The notes under the pieces are model-generated. The model made no database searches. It had not been told where the DNA came from and saw nothing but the letters and a program-made list of their open reading frames with translations. A stretch of 46,634 bases of DNA. Source: Flavobacteriaceae bacterium (lineage in GTDB: Bacteria; Bacteroidota; Bacteroidia; Flavobacteriales; Flavobacteriaceae). Location of the stretch: NCBI GenBank assembly GCA_024638225.1, contig JAHEKR010000012.1, positions 1 through 46,634 of the forward strand, given 5' to 3'. The translations under genes and the position numbers were made by a program. This document shows positions 8,475 to 17,281 of the stretch, one piece after another; the stretch's first letter is position 1, and every line of letters starts with the position of its first letter.

Positions 8475-9116
8475 ATGTATATTTTACGACTCATTGAGGC
8501 TAATTACTGGGGCGTTTTTCTGGGACTTCTGCTATTACTGCTCAGTATTTTACGATTGAGCAACTTTTCCCGTTTCTATTCATTAGTGGTCTTTTGGATA
8601 AAGGCAAACAATGCATCGGAATTCAGTAAACCTTTCGTGATGAGTCGAGCGTTTTCAACGATGGGTTTTTTATATAGGGTATTAATTTTTGGACTTGTTA
8701 TCAATACCATTTATCAAGGCAGTTTATCGCCTAATTTATTTAGCGTTGAGCTAGCCTTTTGGACATTGAGCATTATTGGATTTTGGTGCATGAAAACGGG
8801 AATTGAGGTACTATTCACTGCTTTATGGAAACAAAACAAACAGCTATTAAAAATATTTTTTATTCGATCTCTTAACAAAGAAAAGTGGGCCTTTTGCTTC
8901 AGCATCTTGCTGTTATTATTCTCTTTCATACAGCTTCACTCAGTCCTTGTATACGGCTTGTGTAGTATCTATTTTATTGGCCTAGCTATAATTCACTTCA
9001 CTACGTTAAAATTTTATTTTAAAGGACATAGGCTTAGTCAAATGCATATTATTTTATATATTTGCGCCTCTGAAATCGCCCCTATATGGCTAGTATCGCA
9101 AATACTGAAACATTAA
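8475..9116 (+). CDS. DUF4271 integral membrane protein
   Basis: Hydrophobic protein of about 213 aa with roughly five or six membrane segments and short charged loops. It matches the DUF4271 family of Bacteroidota; its function is unknown. I prefer the ATG at 8475 (MYILRLIEANYWG). The in-frame ATG at 8433 adds a polar 14-residue piece and lies before a TACTTTTG -7-like box at 8463-8470. The 3' end overlaps hemD by 31 bases. This coupling to a haem-synthesis gene is recurrent in the phylum as I recall it, but says nothing firm about the job of the membrane protein. Confidence 0.82.
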   Translation: MYILRLIEANYWGVFLGLLLLLLSILRLSNFSRFYSLVVFWIKANNASEFSKPFVMSRAFSTMGFLYRVLIFGLVINTIYQGSLSPNLFSVELAFWTLSIIGFWCMKTGIEVLFTALWKQNKQLLKIFFIRSLNKEKWAFCFSILLLLFSFIQLHSVLVYGLCSIYFIGLAIIHFTTLKFYFKGHRLSQMHIILYICASEIAPIWLVSQILKH

Positions 9117-9871
9117 CAAAAATTGCTAAAGTTAAAACCATTTTGGTTTCTCAACCAGCACCTGCGCAAGAAAATTCTCCATACAAGCAGCTAACTGATA
9201 AACGCAAAGTCACGATTGACTTCAGACCCTTTATACACGTCGAGGGTGTTTCGTCAAGAGAGGTTCGATTGCAAAAAATCGATATTACACAGTTTACATC
9301 TATTGTTTTTACAAGTAGAAATGCAATTGATCATTTTTTTAGGCTAGCAGAAGAATTGCGCTACACAGTGCCTAGTACGCTTCGCTATTTCTGCCAATCA
9401 GAAGCTGTTGCTTATTACCTACAAAAATATGTGGTGTACAGAAAGCGTAAAATCTACGTAGGAAACAGAGCATTTGATGATGTAGTACAAATGATGCTAA
9501 AATATCCTGAAGAAAAGTTTTTACTTCCTTGTTCTGATGCGCTTAAAGCTAGTATTCCTACAGCACTAGATGCTACGGATTTAAACTGGACAAAAGGTGT
9601 TTTTTACAAAACAGTCATCAGCGATTTGTCTAACTTAAGAGATGTGTATTACGATATTTTGGTGTTTTTTAGTCCCTCAGGCATTGAATCTTTGTTTCAT
9701 AACTTCCCCGACTTTGAGCAAAACAACACTCGGATTGCTGTCTTTGGGAATTCCACCAAAAATGCAGCATTAAGCAAAAACCTACGCATTGATATTTTGG
9801 CACCGACACCAGAAAATCCTTCAATGACAAAAGCTTTGGATGACTATATTGCCATGGCAAATAAGCGGTAA
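9086..9871 (+). CDS. hemD: Uroporphyrinogen-III synthase
   Basis: Enzyme that closes hydroxymethylbilane with inversion of ring D to make uroporphyrinogen III for haem. At 261 aa it has the typical length. HemD is poorly conserved, but this copy shows KVKTILVSQPAP at the start, DFRPFIHVEG, FTSIVFTSRNAIDHFF, and in the second lobe DILVFFSPSGIESL and IAVFGNSTKNAA, which fit the two-lobed fold. The ATG at 9086 is the only good start and lies 31 bases inside DUF4271. It ends 4 bases before the stop of the convergent DUF423 gene. Confidence 0.9.
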   Translation: MASIANTETLTKIAKVKTILVSQPAPAQENSPYKQLTDKRKVTIDFRPFIHVEGVSSREVRLQKIDITQFTSIVFTSRNAIDHFFRLAEELRYTVPSTLRYFCQSEAVAYYLQKYVVYRKRKIYVGNRAFDDVVQMMLKYPEEKFLLPCSDALKASIPTALDATDLNWTKGVFYKTVISDLSNLRDVYYDILVFFSPSGIESLFHNFPDFEQNNTRIAVFGNSTKNAALSKNLRIDILAPTPENPSMTKALDDYIAMANKR

Positions 9872-9875
9872 CAAC

Positions 9876-10262
9876 TCAGCTCCGTACCACGCCAACAAGT
9901 AGATTGATCCATCCCAAGATGAGCATGAGCCCACCAATAGGTGTAATAGGGCCTAAAATAGCAGGCAAACCTGTATCGCCGTACATTGAAGCCAGAGATA
10001 AAAGATAAATCGAGCTTGAAAAGAGTATAATCCCCAAGATGAACAAGATAGAGGTACGCGCAATTAACTTTTTAGACAGCGGCGCCAAGGACAAGAAAAG
10101 CAAGGCTAATCCATGGTAAAACTGATAACGCACGCCTACTTCAAAAGAGCGAAGTGCATCTGTACTTAACAAGTCCTCCAATAAATGTGCGCCAAATGCA
10201 CCCAAAACAACTGCACTACCACAGAAAAGAATACCCCAAACACTATACCGCTTATGTTTCAT
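9876..10262 (-). CDS. DUF423 family small membrane protein
   Basis: Membrane protein of 128 aa with four hydrophobic helices, matching the DUF423 (YgdD-type) family. Recognisable features are the GAFGAHLLE segment after helix 1, GVRYQFYHGLALL in helix 2 and the glycine-rich end GPITPIGGLMLILGWINLL. The biochemical role is unknown in the family. It stands alone, convergent with hemD and divergent from the Lrp/AsnC regulator. Confidence 0.92.
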   Translation of the reverse strand: MKHKRYSVWGILFCGSAVVLGAFGAHLLEDLLSTDALRSFEVGVRYQFYHGLALLFLSLAPLSKKLIARTSILFILGIILFSSSIYLLSLASMYGDTGLPAILGPITPIGGLMLILGWINLLVGVVRS

Positions 10263-10315
10263 CGTTTATTTTCTTCTAAAATAGTTTACTAATTTTATAC
10301 CTCAAAATAAACCAC

Positions 10316-10786
10316 TTGAAAAAAACCAAAGAACAACTAACGCTAGATGGGATAGATAAAATCATTCTACGTGAGTTAATGACTAATGCACGGACGCCTG
10401 TACAAGAAATTGCAAGGCAGCTCAATATTTCGGGTTCTGCAGTTCATCAACGAATCAAAAAACTTGAAGATGCTGGGCTTATTATGGGAAGTTTTCTAAA
10501 GCTTAACCCTGCATCACTTGGATATACAACAACAGCTTATATTGGTGTTTATCTTGACAAAGCCATGCGGAACCCAGAAGCTGTTGCCCAACTTAAAAAA
10601 ATCAATGAGGTGGTCGAATGCCATTATACCACAGGGGATTGGAGCATTCTAATTAAAATCATGTGTAAAAATAACGAGCATTTAATGCAGCTGCTCAACC
10701 ACAAAATACAATCTATAGAAGGCGTTTCTAGAACAGAAACCTTTATCTCGTTGCATCAACAAATTGACCGACAAATAAATATTTAG
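10316..10786 (+). CDS. Lrp/AsnC-family transcriptional regulator
   Basis: Regulator of 156 aa with an N-terminal helix-turn-helix (about 10-60: DKIILRELMTNARTPVQEIA, then LNISGSAVHQRIKKLED) and a C-terminal RAM/AsnC ligand-binding domain with the fold's typical YTTGDWSILIKIMCKN segment. Such proteins form octamers and respond to amino acids; the effector here is unknown. The start is a TTG at 10316, since the homologous N-terminus has no ATG. It overlaps the convergent metallopeptidase gene by 4 bases at the shared stop region. Confidence 0.92.
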   Translation: MKKTKEQLTLDGIDKIILRELMTNARTPVQEIARQLNISGSAVHQRIKKLEDAGLIMGSFLKLNPASLGYTTTAYIGVYLDKAMRNPEAVAQLKKINEVVECHYTTGDWSILIKIMCKNNEHLMQLLNHKIQSIEGVSRTETFISLHQQIDRQINI

Positions 10787-11475
10787 CGCCTAGAACTTGC
10801 CACTCGTAAGGCAAAGTAAATTAGCGTAGCTAAAGATCCAATCGCAGCGACTACATAGGTGCGAGCTGCCCATTTTAATGCATCTTTTGACATGGCAAAC
10901 TCACGCTGATTGACCACATTTTTCCGTTGCAACCAAGCCAATGCACGATTACTAGCATCATACTCAACGGGAAGTGTAACAAAACTAAACAAGGTGCCTA
11001 AACCAAAGAGAACAACGCCTGCAATAGCTAGGTTATAACCCATTGCCGAACCAAGACCTAACACAAACCCGCCAAAAATAATATACATGGATATACGTGA
11101 AGCCACGCTTACCACAGGAACTAAAAGCGAACGAAACTTTAACCACTCATAGCTTTGGGCGTGCTGAACGGCATGCCCACACTCGTGCGCGGCAACAGCT
11201 GCAGCTGCAGCATTGCGCTGATGATAAACGTCTTCGCTTAGGTTGACCGTTTTATTTTTTGGGTTGTAGTGATCAGTAAGCTTACCGCGAACTGCGGTTA
11301 CTTTTACATTGCGAATACCGTGGTCCGCAAGCATTTTTTCGGCTATTTCTTTACCAGAAAGTTGATTAGAAAGCTGGATTTTACTGTACTTCTTGAACTT
11401 GGACTTTAGCTTGTTCTGTACCCACATACTAGCACCAGCAAAAGCAAAAATAATAAGGTAATATTCTGTTAGCAT
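10783..11475 (-). CDS. Zinc metallopeptidase (YugP / DUF2268-like neutral zinc peptidase family)
   Basis: Membrane-anchored putative metallopeptidase of 230 aa. An N-terminal helix (residues 4-19) is followed by a domain with the zinc motif HECGH (H97, E98, H101) in VAAHECGHAVQHA. Three more hydrophobic segments follow, and the sequence LPVEYDASNRALAWL carries the family's likely third ligand region. B. subtilis YugP is the usual reference and its substrate is unknown. I start at the ATG at 11473-11475; the longer open frame upstream to 11628 reads through the SemiSWEET gene and has no protein-like sequence. Confidence 0.9.
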   Translation of the reverse strand: MLTEYYLIIFAFAGASMWVQNKLKSKFKKYSKIQLSNQLSGKEIAEKMLADHGIRNVKVTAVRGKLTDHYNPKNKTVNLSEDVYHQRNAAAAAVAAHECGHAVQHAQSYEWLKFRSLLVPVVSVASRISMYIIFGGFVLGLGSAMGYNLAIAGVVLFGLGTLFSFVTLPVEYDASNRALAWLQRKNVVNQREFAMSKDALKWAARTYVVAAIGSLATLIYFALRVASSRR

Positions 11476-11513
11476 CGTGTGTTTTTTATAAATGGTGCAA
11501 TTATAATACCACA

Positions 11514-11771
11514 CTATTTTTTTGTGCGGATTATAAAGATAAGAATAAAGGTAATAATGGAAATAGAAATTGTATTGGCACCAATGACAGAAGGACTTTC
11601 TATTAATACGCCATAAATCAACCAACATAAAGTACCGCTCCCCATAACGCCATACATAGTCAGTGACAATCCGTCAGTAGTGCGGGATTTCCATATTTTA
11701 TATGCTTGCGGAAGAAAAGCCGAGGTAGTCAACACGGCAGCCAAAAAGCCAATGTATTCTGGGTTGATCAT
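11514..11771 (-). CDS. SemiSWEET-type sugar transporter (MtN3/PQ-loop)
   Basis: Protein of 85 aa with three membrane helices, one PQ-loop unit. Bacterial SemiSWEETs pair up to form a sugar uniporter. The family hallmark is the PQ motif in AFLPQAYKIWKSRTTDGLS at the end of helix 1, and the second helix region GTLCWLIYGVLI. The start is the ATG at 11769-11771, one base before the end of leuS; the longer frame to 11810 would overlap leuS. It lies downstream of leuS and 38 bases before the metallopeptidase gene, so all three may share a transcript. Confidence 0.92.
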   Translation of the reverse strand: MINPEYIGFLAAVLTTSAFLPQAYKIWKSRTTDGLSLTMYGVMGSGTLCWLIYGVLIESPSVIGANTISISIITFILIFIIRTKK

Positions 11772-11772
11772 T

Positions 11773-14586
11773 TTAAATAACAATATTGACAATCTTATTC
11801 GGAACAACAATTACCTTTATGGGTGTTTTCCCGTCCAAATAGGTTTGGGTGCGGTCGTCTTGCATCACCGCAACTTCTATTTCGTCCTTACTCAAAGCGG
11901 TACCTAATGGTAAGGTAAAACGCAGCTTCCCATTAAAACTGATGGGGTATTCTTTGGTATCTTCTTGTAGATGCTGCGGGTCTGCTACCGGATACGGTAC
12001 TGTGCTAATCGATTCCTTATGTCCCATCAAGGCCCATAACTCTTCGCAAATATGAGGCGCAAACGGAGCCAGCAATACCGTTAATGGTTCCAAAATTTCT
12101 CTGTTAGTACACTTAAGGGCGGTCAACTCATTAGTGGCAATCATAAATGAACTGACAGACGTATTTAGCGAAAACTGCTCGATATCCTGAGTTACTTTTT
12201 CGATGGTTTTATGAAGGATTTTTAATGCCTCTTTAGATGCTGGCGTATCGTTAAGCGAAAAGGTGTTTTCTTGGTGAAACAAACGCCAATACTTATTTAA
12301 AAAATTATACACGCCAGAAATACCGGCCGTATTCCATGGTTTTGCTTGTTCTACGGGACCTAAAAACATCTCATACATCCGCAGCGTATCTGCTCCATAT
12401 TGATAGCATATAGCATCGGGGTTAACCACGTTATATTTTGATTTGGACATTTTTTCAACTTCGCGGCCGACAATAAATTTGCCATTTTCTAGTTCAAAAG
12501 TAGCATCAGCAAAATGGGGTTGCCATTTTTTTACCGCAGCTACATCCAATTCATTTTGGTGTGAAACCAAGGAAACATCGACATGGACGGGCACTACTTC
12601 TTTGCCAGAACACAAGCCTTTTGACAGAAAAGTCTGACTGTCCTTAAGTCGATAAGCAAAGGCACTTTCTCCCAAAATCATTCCCTGATTAATTAACTTT
12701 TTAGCAAAATTTTGTACGGGGACTAATCCCATATCATATAAAAAATACTGCCAAAAACGCGCATACAGTAAGTGGCCCGTTGCGTGTTCGCTTCCACCCA
12801 AGTAAAGATCTACTTCTTTCCAATAATTCAATGCCTCTTTGCTTGCAAAAACCTCCTGGTTATGCGGATCCATATAGCGGTTAAAATACCAGGAGCTACC
12901 CGCCCAACCTGGCATGGTGTTTTTTTCCAAAGGAAATACCGTTTTATAATCGATTAGGTCATTGGAAACCACCCTATTTTGTTGGGTGTCCCAAGCCCAA
13001 TCTGTGGCATTTCCAAGTGGTGGAGCACCATCTTCTGTAGGTAAATACTTGGATACTTCAGGTAAAATCAGTGGTAAATACGCCTCATCTATCAATTGTG
13101 GTTGGTCATTGACATAGTAAACAGGAATGGGCTCGCCCCAATAGCGCTGGCGACTAAACACAGCATCGCGCAAACGGTAGGTAACGGCTCCCTCACCCAT
13201 ACCGCTTTGGGTTAGCTGCTCAATAACTTTTATAGTCGCCTCTTCATAAGAAAGACCATCTAAAAAGTCAGACTGTGCCATCACCGTATTTTCTTTGGCT
13301 ACATGTGCAGCTTTCGAAATATCCACATCTTTAAATATGTTTTTTATTGGAATATTAAAGTGAGTTGCGAAGTCAAAATCACGTTGATCACCACATGGAA
13401 CAGCCATAACAGCTCCTGTACCATAACCAGCCAAAACATAATCGCCAATCCAAATCGGAACTTTTTCGTTTGTTATGGGGTGATGGGCATAGGCACCCGT
13501 AAATACTCCTGTAATCTTAGAAACTTCGCTCATGCGGTCGCGTTCGCTGCGCTGTGCAGATTGACGTACATAAGAAGAAACAGCCTCCTTTTGGGCTGCT
13601 GTGGTCAATTCATCAACCCAATCATGTTCGGGTGCTAAGGTTAAAAAGGTTACGCCAAATAAGGTGTCTGGGCGGGTTGTAAATACCTCTATTTCTTTGG
13701 TGCTATTTTCAATTTGAAAGCGGACAGAAGCACCAATGGATTTTCCAATCCAGTTGCGTTGCATTTCTTTTAATGGCTCTGGCCAATCAATATCATTGAG
13801 TCCTTGGAGTAATCTGTCGGCATAGGCAGAAATGCGCATGCTCCATTGTTTCATTTTTTTTCGCTCTACAGGATGGCCTCCACGCTCCGATACCCCTTGG
13901 ACTACCTCATCATTGGCCAATACCGTACCCAGCGCTGGGCACCAGTTTACCTCTGTTTCTGCCAAATACGTCAGGCGGTAATACAATAAGTATGCTTGCT
14001 GCTCATGGGGTTTAAGTTTTTTCCAAGCATTGGCACTTAATGCAGGTGTATCATCGTCACACAGTGCATTTATATCGGATGTCCCCGCTTGTTCTATAAT
14101 GCGTATAAGTTCATTTATCGGGCGTGCTTTGTTTTTGTCCGTATCGTACCAAGAGTCAAACAAGAGCGAAAAAATCCATTGTGTCCAGCGGTAATAGGCA
14201 GGATCGGAGGTGCGCACTTCTCTAGACCAATCAAACGAAAAACCAAGTCTGTCGAGCTGCTCGCGGTAACGCTTGATGTTTGCTTTCGTCGTGATGGCAG
14301 GATGCTGGCCTGTTTGAATGGCGTATTGTTCTGCAGGCAATCCAAAGGAATCATAACCTTGAGGATGCAAAACATTAAATCCTTTATGACGCTTATAACG
14401 AGTGACTATATCACTTGCTATATATCCTAGTGGATGTCCTACGTGAAGACCCGCACCTGAGGGGTAGGGAAACATGTCCAGCACATAATATTTGGGCTTA
14501 TCATTAAGCTCTTGTGCTTTAAACGTCTGTTTTTTTGCCCAAAAGGCTTGCCATTTATGTTCAATTTCATGAAAAGGGTATCCCAT
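11773..14586 (-). CDS. leuS: Leucyl-tRNA synthetase
   Basis: Class I synthetase charging tRNA-Leu, 937 aa. The HIGH motif is HVGH in GAGLHVGHPLGY and KMSKS is intact in EVEKMSKSKYNV. The editing (CP1) domain is recognised by TTRPDTLFGVTFL and GTGAVMAVPCGDQRDFDF. Compared with E. coli, an extra block around residues 140-190 (between DKNKARPINELI and LKPHEQQAYLLYY) suits the Bacteroidota type. I start at the ATG at 14584-14586 (MGYPFHEIEHKWQ), as the 17 residues further upstream are not conserved-looking and would run into the divergent ftsX leader. A TATTTTTG box at 14603-14610 supports this. Confidence 0.97.
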   Translation of the reverse strand: MGYPFHEIEHKWQAFWAKKQTFKAQELNDKPKYYVLDMFPYPSGAGLHVGHPLGYIASDIVTRYKRHKGFNVLHPQGYDSFGLPAEQYAIQTGQHPAITTKANIKRYREQLDRLGFSFDWSREVRTSDPAYYRWTQWIFSLLFDSWYDTDKNKARPINELIRIIEQAGTSDINALCDDDTPALSANAWKKLKPHEQQAYLLYYRLTYLAETEVNWCPALGTVLANDEVVQGVSERGGHPVERKKMKQWSMRISAYADRLLQGLNDIDWPEPLKEMQRNWIGKSIGASVRFQIENSTKEIEVFTTRPDTLFGVTFLTLAPEHDWVDELTTAAQKEAVSSYVRQSAQRSERDRMSEVSKITGVFTGAYAHHPITNEKVPIWIGDYVLAGYGTGAVMAVPCGDQRDFDFATHFNIPIKNIFKDVDISKAAHVAKENTVMAQSDFLDGLSYEEATIKVIEQLTQSGMGEGAVTYRLRDAVFSRQRYWGEPIPVYYVNDQPQLIDEAYLPLILPEVSKYLPTEDGAPPLGNATDWAWDTQQNRVVSNDLIDYKTVFPLEKNTMPGWAGSSWYFNRYMDPHNQEVFASKEALNYWKEVDLYLGGSEHATGHLLYARFWQYFLYDMGLVPVQNFAKKLINQGMILGESAFAYRLKDSQTFLSKGLCSGKEVVPVHVDVSLVSHQNELDVAAVKKWQPHFADATFELENGKFIVGREVEKMSKSKYNVVNPDAICYQYGADTLRMYEMFLGPVEQAKPWNTAGISGVYNFLNKYWRLFHQENTFSLNDTPASKEALKILHKTIEKVTQDIEQFSLNTSVSSFMIATNELTALKCTNREILEPLTVLLAPFAPHICEELWALMGHKESISTVPYPVADPQHLQEDTKEYPISFNGKLRFTLPLGTALSKDEIEVAVMQDDRTQTYLDGKTPIKVIVVPNKIVNIVI

Positions 14587-14602
14587 ACCAGCGATTGAGC
14601 AA

Positions 14603-14610
14603 CAAAAATA
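14603..14610 (-). promoter_or_regulatory. Putative -7 box (TATTTTTG) for leuS
   Basis: A TAnnTTTG match lies 16 bases before the leuS start. A TTG lies 24 bases further upstream (14635-14637 on the other strand as CAA), slightly beyond the usual spacing. Confidence 0.4.
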
Positions 14611-14687
14611 ACACTTTGTGTCCAGTGGATGACTCAATGTTGCGATATTGTTCTTCTTATTTTCTATTTTTATGCTTTAAAACAACA

Positions 14688-15557
14688 ATGTCTGCAGCCC
14701 GAATTTACAAACGCCGCCTTATTGCTTCCTATTTTTCAGTAGTGAGCAGTACTACCTTGGTGCTTTTTGTCCTCAGTATTTTAGGACTGGTATTGCTCAA
14801 TAGTCAATCGATTGCAAACTACTTTAAAGAACAGGTTACCATGACCGTGTTTTTGGTAGATGAAACCAAAGATATTGAGCGTAAACAGTTGGTTACCACC
14901 TTGCGTTTAGCTCCCTTTACAAAGACCGTACGTTTCATCTCAAAAGAGTCAGCTGCTGCAGAACACAGCGCAACTATTGGTGAAGATTTTATGGATTTTT
15001 TGGGTTATAATCCCTTGCAAGATGCCTTAGATATTGGCTTGAAGGCAGATTTTGTAACTACAGAAGTAATCGACAGTTTGGGTGATGTTATGGAGCAAAA
15101 GCCTTTTATTTCTGAGGTGATTTACGATAGGCCACTTATTGTTTTGTTAAATAAAAATATCAAGCGAATTGGGTTTTGGTTACTTGTATGCAGTGGCATT
15201 TTTATCGGAATAGCACTACTGCTGATTAATCATTCGATAAAACTATCTATTTACAGTAAGCGATTAATCATTCAAACCATGCTTCTCGTAGGCGCCAAAA
15301 AGAGTTTTATACGCCGCCCCTTTGTGTTGCGCTACATGGGACTAGGCATGCTCAGTGCCTTGTTTGCTTTGGGCGGACTAGCCGGTGTTCTATTATTTAT
15401 GAATCGAATTATGCCGCAGATAAGCTGGTGGGACAATACCTTTAACCTAGGTTTACTTGCTGGAGTTGTTAGTGTTTGTTCGTTGATTATTTGTGCCATG
15501 AGTGCCTATTTTGCTACCCGAAAGCACCTGCGACTAACCTATGATATTATTTATTAA
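14688..15557 (+). CDS. ftsX: Cell division protein FtsX
   Basis: Membrane subunit of the FtsEX complex, which in other bacteria activates peptidoglycan hydrolases at division. The 289 aa show a cytoplasmic N-terminus (SAARIYKRRLIASYF), membrane helix 1 (about 23-43), a periplasmic domain with VTMTVFLVDET and FISKESAAAEH, then three membrane helices (about 160-180, 215-240, 255-280) and the permease-type loop QTMLLVGAKKSFIRRPF. The start is the ATG at 14688; the open frame continues 51 codons upstream but that part overlaps the leuS start region. No ftsE lies nearby. It leads the operon ftsX-DUF3098-uppP-truB-tag, with the stop codon directly followed by the next ATG. Confidence 0.93.
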   Translation: MSAARIYKRRLIASYFSVVSSTTLVLFVLSILGLVLLNSQSIANYFKEQVTMTVFLVDETKDIERKQLVTTLRLAPFTKTVRFISKESAAAEHSATIGEDFMDFLGYNPLQDALDIGLKADFVTTEVIDSLGDVMEQKPFISEVIYDRPLIVLLNKNIKRIGFWLLVCSGIFIGIALLLINHSIKLSIYSKRLIIQTMLLVGAKKSFIRRPFVLRYMGLGMLSALFALGGLAGVLLFMNRIMPQISWWDNTFNLGLLAGVVSVCSLIICAMSAYFATRKHLRLTYDIIY

Positions 15558-15791
15558 ATGAAGCATAAAAAAGAATTTCTGTTTGGAACGCTTTCTTACC
15601 GAATTATGGCCATAGGCGGTGCCTTTATCGTTTTAGGCTTTATCCTCATGAAAGGTGGTGGCAGTGAAGACCCCAATGTATTTAATCCTGAAATTTACAG
15701 TCCATTACGTATTCGTTTGGCGCCCTCTTTGGTTGTTTTTGGTTTTTCCGTATTAATAATCGCCATTTTGAGCGCTAAAACTAAATCATGA
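15558..15791 (+). CDS. DUF3098 small membrane protein
   Basis: Protein of 77 aa with two membrane helices (about 14-31 and 55-73) linked by a segment containing GGSEDPNVFNPEIYSPLRIRLAP. This matches the DUF3098 family, which is found between ftsX and uppP in Bacteroidota. The function is unknown; its position between a division gene and a cell-wall lipid recycling gene hints at an envelope role. It follows ftsX with no gap and overlaps uppP by 4 bases, so translation is coupled. Confidence 0.92.
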   Translation: MKHKKEFLFGTLSYRIMAIGGAFIVLGFILMKGGGSEDPNVFNPEIYSPLRIRLAPSLVVFGFSVLIIAILSAKTKS

Positions 15792-16582
15792 GTTTTTGGG
15801 ATGCGTTGTTGCTTGGTATTGTTCAGGGATTAACGGAGTTTTTACCCGTTTCTTCCAGCGGACATCTCGCCCTATTCACTTCACTGTTAGGAGCAGACGG
15901 CTTAGCTGAAGAAAACCTGCTTTTTGCACTGCTTGTGCATGCAGCTACCGCCTTAGCGACCATCATCGTTTTTCGGAAAGATATTAAAGAATTAAGCCTA
16001 GGCGTATTTCAAAAACAAAACAAAAATGCCCGTCTATTTGTTGGATATATCATCGTTTCCATGATTCCAGCTATTGGGGTGGGTCTCTTTTTTGAAAAGG
16101 AAATCACTGCCTTGTTTGGGAATAATCTGGCATTGGTTGGTGTGATGTTGTGTATTACAGCTGTTTTGTTGTTTATCACCGACCGAGCTCCAGAAAAAAA
16201 ACAACCCTTAACATTTGGTATAGCTTTAATTATCGGGGTGGCGCAAGCCATCGCTATTTTACCTGGCATATCACGGAGCGGAGCTACTATTGCCACAGCC
16301 CTGCTTATTGGCATAGCTCGTCCTGAGGCTGCACGTTTTTCGTTTTTGATGGTCATTCCACTCATTTTTGGGAGCATGGCCAAAAGTTTACTTGATCATG
16401 GTGCTGCAAGCTTTGATGTGTCGCATGTGTTCCCCCTAGTGGTAGGTTTTGTAGCAGCACTTGTTTCTGGAGTCTTTGCCTGCACTTGGATGATTGCATT
16501 GGTGAAACGAAGTAAGCTCAGTTATTTTGCCGTATACTGCTTGATTGTTGGAGTCGCCGCAACTGTAGTCGCATGGAGCTAG
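15788..16582 (+). CDS. uppP: Undecaprenyl-diphosphatase
   Basis: Integral membrane enzyme (BacA family) that dephosphorylates undecaprenyl diphosphate, recycling the lipid carrier for peptidoglycan and other envelope polymers. At 264 aa with about eight helices it matches the family. Both signature motifs are present: GLTEFLPVSSSGHLAL near residue 15, with the catalytic glutamate and serines, and PGISRSGATIATALL near 158 with the catalytic arginine. It overlaps DUF3098 by 4 bases and truB by 10 bases. Confidence 0.96.
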   Translation: MSFWDALLLGIVQGLTEFLPVSSSGHLALFTSLLGADGLAEENLLFALLVHAATALATIIVFRKDIKELSLGVFQKQNKNARLFVGYIIVSMIPAIGVGLFFEKEITALFGNNLALVGVMLCITAVLLFITDRAPEKKQPLTFGIALIIGVAQAIAILPGISRSGATIATALLIGIARPEAARFSFLMVIPLIFGSMAKSLLDHGAASFDVSHVFPLVVGFVAALVSGVFACTWMIALVKRSKLSYFAVYCLIVGVAATVVAWS

Positions 16583-17277
16583 AATACTCGAAAGAGGCCT
16601 TTTTATCTGGTCAATTATTACTCATCGACAAGCCCCTAGAGTGGACTTCATTTCAGCTTGTAAACAAAATTAGATGGGCGATACGAAAGACTTATGGAAT
16701 CAAAAAAATAAAGGTAGGTCATGCCGGAACTTTAGATCCCCTAGCTACTGGACTTATGCTTATTTGTACGGGGCGAATGACCAAGGAAATAGAAAAATTC
16801 ATGGGGATGGAAAAGATCTACACGGGATCCTTTAGATTAGGTGCTACTACACCATCTTTTGATTTAGAAACGGAGCCAACAAATAAAAAAGAAGTCCGTG
16901 ATTATACAATGGAGGAGCTCGAACAAATCTGTACTTCACTGACAGGTGATTTGATGCAAGCACCGCCTATTTATTCCGCGATAAAAAAAGAGGGGAAACG
17001 TCTGTATACCATAGCTCGAGCTGGAAAAACAATAGATGTGCCCAAAAGAAAGGTGCATGTCAATGAGTTTATTGTAAGTGAACGCAGACTTCCTGATGTT
17101 TCATTCAAAATAAGCTGCAGCAAAGGGACGTACATCCGTTCTTTGGCGCATGATTATGGGCAAGCCTTGGGTTGTGGAGCATATTTAGCTCAATTAAAGA
17201 GAACTGCTATTGGAGCGTATAAATTATCCGAAAGTCTTTCTTTAGATGAGTTTTTAAACGCCTTGGAACGAGGGTAA
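16573..17277 (+). CDS. truB: tRNA pseudouridine-55 synthase
   Basis: Enzyme isomerising U55 in the T-loop of tRNAs. At 234 aa it is shorter than the E. coli protein because the C-terminal PUA-like extension is missing, as in many Bacteroidota. The catalytic aspartate lies in KVGHAGTLDPLATGLML. Further motifs are LTGDLMQAPPIYSAIKKEGKRLY and CSKGTYIRSLAHDYG. It overlaps uppP by 10 bases and precedes tag by 4 bases. Confidence 0.96.
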   Translation: MELEYSKEAFLSGQLLLIDKPLEWTSFQLVNKIRWAIRKTYGIKKIKVGHAGTLDPLATGLMLICTGRMTKEIEKFMGMEKIYTGSFRLGATTPSFDLETEPTNKKEVRDYTMEELEQICTSLTGDLMQAPPIYSAIKKEGKRLYTIARAGKTIDVPKRKVHVNEFIVSERRLPDVSFKISCSKGTYIRSLAHDYGQALGCGAYLAQLKRTAIGAYKLSESLSLDEFLNALERG

Positions 17278-17281
17278 ATAC

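Noticed and set aside
13303-14430. Several plus- and minus-strand open frames inside leuS
   Set aside because: leuS covers the region with intact motifs; these frames have random-looking composition rich in Cys, Ile and Tyr.
11773-14610. T-box or other aminoacyl-tRNA responsive leader before leuS or tyrS
   Set aside because: The leaders implied by the -7 boxes are only about 10-15 bases long.
14535-14687. N-terminal extension of FtsX by 51 residues
   Set aside because: It crosses the divergent leuS start and has no signal or family similarity; the ATG at 14688 gives the proper cytoplasmic N-terminus.
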